Shown: positions 59,954-64,000 of the stretch, in pieces
How positions within the stretch are numbered: the stretch's first letter is position 1
Layout of the letters: every line of letters begins with the position of its first letter
DNA from: Balaenoptera acutorostrata
Taxonomy: Eukaryota > Chordata > Mammalia > Artiodactyla > Balaenopteridae
Assembly (NCBI RefSeq): GCF_949987535.1
Contig: NC_080081.1
Coordinates: forward strand, 36,310,428 to 36,374,427
Length of the DNA: 64,000 nt
Reading direction: 5' to 3'
The notes under the pieces: generated by a model
What the model was told of the DNA's origin: nothing
The model's input: only the letters and a program-made list of their open reading frames with translations
Databases searched by the model: none
Position numbers and translations under genes: made by a program

Positions 59954-60289
59954 GACACATGACATACATAAGAAGATAGAACATATAGAGAAGAAGTCAT
60001 ACTGTTTAGGTACCCAAGAAATGACAGAGTGGTGAGTTCTCCTGGTTTTATTTTCATCTTATATAACCCAGTTTGAATTATGGAGAAGTCAGCGACCTGG
60101 AAATACCAGTAGAAAGAGAAAAAAGTCCTAAGAAAATCTGCTGTTTAGCCAAATACTAGGAATGGGCAGTCTAAAATGACAGAAAGTTTTAGACAGTAAT
60201 CTTTTAGATAACATACTATCTACTTCAGCAAGATACAAGAGGAAAAAAAAAAAAAAAAACTACAATCTCATCCTCACTCCCACCAGCAT
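59951..60289. other. Unassigned DNA with an A-run
   Basis: No gene. A poly-A run lies at about 60243-60259, just before the HAL1-like element. Confidence 0.5.
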
Positions 60290-62275
60290 ATGCTGACTAG
60301 GGAACCCAGACATCCACTCTGGCCAGGGCATAAGGAGGGCCCACTGTGGTGACCTCAGAGAAGGTCAACATGGAAATAATGAGGCAGTGCTCCCTGCACT
60401 CATCAGAGCAGTGTCAGAGAAGATGTGCTGAAGCACAAGATTTAAATAACACCCAGAGTCTGGTGATTTATCCTCACATGGTAATAAAAAGGCCCTCTTC
60501 CCAACCCCTCTCTCCAACTGCATCAGTAGAGACCATGTGGGGGCCCTGGATTTCCAGCCCTACTATGTGGTAACAAGACACTTCTCCTTCCTGCTAGGAT
60601 GGTGTTAGAGGAGGAGAGGAGTACTAGTGAGGGGAGGAGTACTAGTGGACTCAGGGTTTTCACCATCACTCATTATCACCAAGGCCACTTCTCCACAGTG
60701 TCAGTGGAAGCCAAGTGGGAAGCAGTAATAATGTGTTCCTACCCCTACCAGTCAGGGTGATGTCAGTAGAGACCTAATGGGGAGCCTGGCCTCCCACTTG
60801 ACCCCTACACAGTAGTAACAGAGAGCATTTTGTAGCCCCAACCCACAGAAGCTAAGTTAGCTTAACTTAACTCTCTAAGCTAAGAGAGCTTAGACTTAAA
60901 TATCAACCTGAAAATAATGAGGCTGTGCCCCACTTCACTATCAGAGCAGTATCAGAAAAGACATGCTAAAGCACAAGATTTAAATAAGATCTATAGTATT
61001 ATAATAGAAAATCCAAAATGTCCAGTTACAATTGACAATCTGTCATTATACTCCAATCCGGAGGATCCAAATAGAATGAAAAAAGACAACAACGAAGGCC
61101 AACACTGAGGTGACTCAGGGGTTAAGTTATTTCCCAAGGATTTTAAAGCAGCCAACATAAAAAATATTTCAAGGAGCATTATAATCATGCTTGTTACAAG
61201 TGAAAAATAGAAAGCTTCAGCAAATTCACAGAAGATATAATGAAGAACCAGGTGGAAATTACAGAACTAAAGAAATATAATGATTAAAATAAAACTCACT
61301 TGATGACTTCCATAACAGAATGAAGAGGAAGTCAGAGGAAATAATTTTTTAACTTGATAATAGATTCATAGAAATTCCTCAAAGTGAACAATGAGAAAAA
61401 AGACTGAAAAGAAAAAAAGAATATAGCCTCAGGGACATGTGGACTACAACAAAATATCAATTATTTGTGTCATTAGAGTTCCATAAGGAAAGGAAAAGAG
61501 GGTGAGACTTAAATGTATTCACAGAAATAGTGGCTGAAAACTCCCTAAATCTGACAGACAACAGAACAAAAAAATGACAATACCAAATGTAAACTCACAG
61601 ACTGGAGATGAATGAACCTAAAACAGAATAACCGCCCCCAAAATCCATATCACATCATAATGAAATTTTGAAAACTAAAGACAAATAAAAAATTTTGGAA
61701 ACAGAGAAGAACAAAGCATTTCCTATAAGGGAAAAATAATTTGAATGACAGTGAATTGCTCATCAAAAATCATGGAGGTCAGAAGGAAGTGGTACAGTAT
61801 TTTTTAAGTGCTGAAAGAAAAGAACTGTCAACCAAGGATTCTATATTGAGTGAAAATATTCTTCAGAAATAAAGAGAAAACCAAGGCATTCTCAGATAAA
61901 GGAAAGTCAAGTGAATTAGTCACCAGCAGACCCAGGGAAGTCAAGTGAATTAGACACTCTAAAATAAAATTAAAGGGGGTTCTTTAAACATGTGAGAAAT
62001 GTTAAAAGAAGAAACTTTTGAATATCAGGAAGAAAAAAAGAGAGCAAAAAGTGTAAAATTATTGGTAAATACAACAGGCATTCTTTTGACTCTTGAGTTT
62101 TCTAATTATGTTTGATGGTTAAGGCAAAAATTATAACACTGTCCAATGTGTGTAGTAAATGCAGGAGGGTAAAGGAATATGAAGTGATGTTTTGACATTT
62201 AAATCCAACTGATAAAATGTTTCCACATATAGAATTTAAGTTATGTATATATAATGGAATATTTGGGCAACCACT
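60290..62275 (+). mobile_element. HAL1/L1M-like element: repetitive 5' region and ORF1
   Basis: The ORF1 part is clear from about 61380: AGCCTCAGGGACATGTGG (61427), GTGTCATTAGAGTTCCATAAGG, TGGCTGAAAACTCCCTAAAT, CAAAAATCATGGAGGTCAGAAGGAAGTGG and AAGAACTGTCAACCAAGGATTCTATATTGAGTGAAAATATTCTTCAG. The tail part (TTTTCTAATTATGTTTGATGG) continues to about 62275. This is the order in HAL1, an ancient relative of L1 that carries only ORF1. The upstream part (60290-61190) has 5' UTR-like repeated units. Many stops and indels interrupt the ORF. Confidence 0.72.
60372..60987 (+). repeat. Duplicated ~78-bp unit, copies 538 bp apart
   Basis: The segment 60372-60449 recurs diverged at 60910-60987, sharing AATAATGAGGC, ATCAGAGCAGT and AAGCACAAGATTTAAATAA. 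Between the copies, shorter text of the type GTCAGTAGAGACC..GGGG also recurs (near 60524, 60769). I infer an internally repetitive element 5' region. Confidence 0.75.
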
Positions 62276-62419
62276 AAAAAAAAAGTATACAAAGAGATAC
62301 TATAAAAAGCACTAAAGATAAATCAAAATAAAATTTTTAAAATTGTTTAAGAAACCCAAACAAAAGCAGTAAAAAAAAAAAAAAAATCAGAGAGAAAAAC
62401 ATAAAAAATAAAGTGACAA
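62276..62419. other. A-rich junction between elements
   Basis: A-rich text with runs near 62276-62284 and 62372-62387; probably element tails. No gene. Confidence 0.5.
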
Positions 62420-63395
62420 CTAAAAACTTTTGCTTATAGACAGGTGTTATTAAAAAGATGAAAAATAAAACAAACTAAATGTGGGATAAAATCTTTATTA
62501 ACAACATATCTGCCAAAAGATTCATATCTAGAATATTTAAATAACTTCAAAACTCAATCATAAAACTACTCAAACAATCCAATTAGAAAATATGCAAAGA
62601 AATGAAGTAATATTTAACATAAGAGAATATACTAATGGCAATCACGTGAAAATATATTCAACCTCACTGTCCATTAGAGAAATAGAAATTAAGACCATAA
62701 TGAGATATCACTACACATTATTAAAACAACCCACATTAATAAAAAAAGATAGTATTAAATACTTGCAAGGATGTAGAGAAACTAGATCTCCCCTACATTG
62801 CAGTTGGGAATGTAAAATTATACAAGCACTATAGAAATTAATTTGGAAGTTACACTAAAAAACAAAACAAACAGAAACAACAAAATCCAGTATGACACAA
62901 AAATTATACTCTTGGGCATTTATTGAAGACAAATGAATAAGCATTGCCGCACAAAAATCTGTACAAAATTTTTCATAGCAGGGTTGTTTGTAATAGCTCA
63001 AAACTGAGAAGAATCCAAATATCTTTCAACAGATTAATGGTTACACAAAGTGTGCAACATCCACACCATGGACTACTGTTCAGCAGTAAAAAAGAAGAAA
63101 CTATTGACATATGCACAATTTGGATGGATCTCAAGGGCATAAAAATGAAAAAAAGGTCACTTACTGCATGATTAAATTTATCTAACATCCTCAAAAATAG
63201 TATAATTATAAAGATGGAAAACACATTAGTGTTTGTTATGGGTTAGTTATGGAGGGGAGGGGCAGAAAGGCAGATGTGACTATAAATAGGTAGCACAAGG
63301 AAACTTTCTGTAATAAAATGGAGGTACAGTGAAATTAAACTCACATGACAGTTCTTAGAATGATCACATGAAATATATAAAATGTATGTTCAAAA
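62420..63395 (+). mobile_element. L1M ORF2 C-terminal region and 3' end
   Basis: Sense match to the last third of ORF2: AAAATCTTTATTAACAACATATCTG, ACCTCACTGTCCATTAGAGAAATAGAAATTAAGACC, TTGCAAGGATGTAGAGAAACTAGATC and the segment to CAGCAGTAAAAAAGAAGAAACTATTGAC. The 3' UTR ends near 63395. No frame is intact. Confidence 0.78.
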
Positions 63396-63404
63396 TATCT
63401 AAAG

Positions 63405-64000
63405 AAATGAAACGGGATTGTTAATACAATGAAGAAGAGTCCATCAAAAAAGATCAAACATGTTGACAAAAAACAAAATAGAATTATAAGAAGTGAAGAA
63501 AATAGTAAATGAATTTAGAAAACCCAATTACTGTGTTAAATGGCATTTAGTAATGAAGAGAAAACTCATGAACTGGAAATAGTTATAAATCTATTACATG
63601 GAACACAGCACGGGAAGACAGACAATATTAAAGAAACACTAAAGAAAAGTTAAGATAATGAGAATGGAGGGATAAGTTCTAACTTTATACTGAATTGACA
63701 TATCAGAAAGAAAAAAGAGAATAAGGGGATGATACAAAGATTTACATGTAAAGAATTATTTAGAAATAATAAAAGACACATTTTAGCTTTTAGACACTAA
63801 ATTACAAATAATATAGATAAAAAGAAACCCAAACAAAGCATAGTTATACGGCAGAACACCGAAGACAGAGAAAATCCAAATTTATACAACAGAATTGCAA
63901 CAGTGATACTAAATTCTCAAAAACAACAGTAAAATCCAAAATACTGTGGAATTACATCTTCAAAGTGCTTGTTGGATGAAAAAATAAATACATCTAGGGG
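63405..64000 (+). mobile_element. L1M ORF1 fragment, cut by the window end
   Basis: CATGAACTGGAAATAGTTATAAATC, CAGCACGGGAAGACAGACAATATTAAAG and GAATGGAGGGATAAGTTCTAAC resemble the coiled-coil part of an old L1 ORF1. It continues beyond the window. Confidence 0.55.

Noticed and set aside
60850..60900. Cluster of AAGCTAAG/CTTAGCTT near-palindromes
   Set aside because: Short, overlapping and imperfect; likely slippage within the repetitive 5' region of the HAL1-like element.

Overview
This window looks like ordinary non-coding nuclear DNA from a mammal, most likely a cetacean. The evidence is its repeats. Three tRNA-derived SINEs at 12079-12386, 52998-53363 and 53870-54165 are of the CHR type that is abundant in whales and dolphins, and a fourth, shorter and older-looking relative lies at 54671-54832. 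The youngest-looking LINEs are L1 copies with 3' ends of the cetartiodactyl kind. No bacterial, phage or organellar feature is present. I found no intact protein-coding gene, no convincing exon chain, no tRNA or rRNA gene and no CRISPR array. The species call is an inference from repeats recognised by eye.

Layout. 1-1071: AT-rich DNA with a small hairpin. 1072-8360: a nearly full-length but inactivated sense L1, followed by an older L1M into which it seems to have inserted. 9008-10165: the 3' end of an antisense L1. 11985-14286: an antisense L1 5' region with a degenerate tandem array, split by a SINE. 14287-20040: mostly unannotated, with a hAT-like MITE and an ancient repeat. 20040-23226: an L1 3' end, a processed pseudogene of the splicing factor LUC7L3, an antisense MIR and a (TA)n tract. 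23680-27920: an old sense L1 with a large internal deletion. 28885-33805: an MLT1-like LTR, an L1M interrupted by a MER20 transposon, two MIRs and a MER5-like scrap. 34595-40580: a long antisense L1M split by a younger L1. 41395-50240: L1, L2 and MIR fragments separated by long unique stretches. 52998-54832: three SINEs on the same strand, each with its own target-site duplication. 56690-59700: MIR and L2 fossils, microsatellites and two long inverted repeats. 60290-64000: a HAL1/L1M-like element with a repetitive 5' region, then further L1M pieces running off the window.

No genes work together here. The only host-gene-derived sequence I can name is the LUC7L3 retrocopy, which has lost its start codon and carries many lesions plus a 275-bp extra segment. 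The points most worth checking are that retrocopy and its insert, the two hairpins at 58979-59066 and 59748-59874, a 63-bp retroposed fragment with its own target-site duplication, the two tandem-structured L1-type 5' regions, and a few unique stretches that could be conserved non-coding DNA. I did not find a novel biological system.
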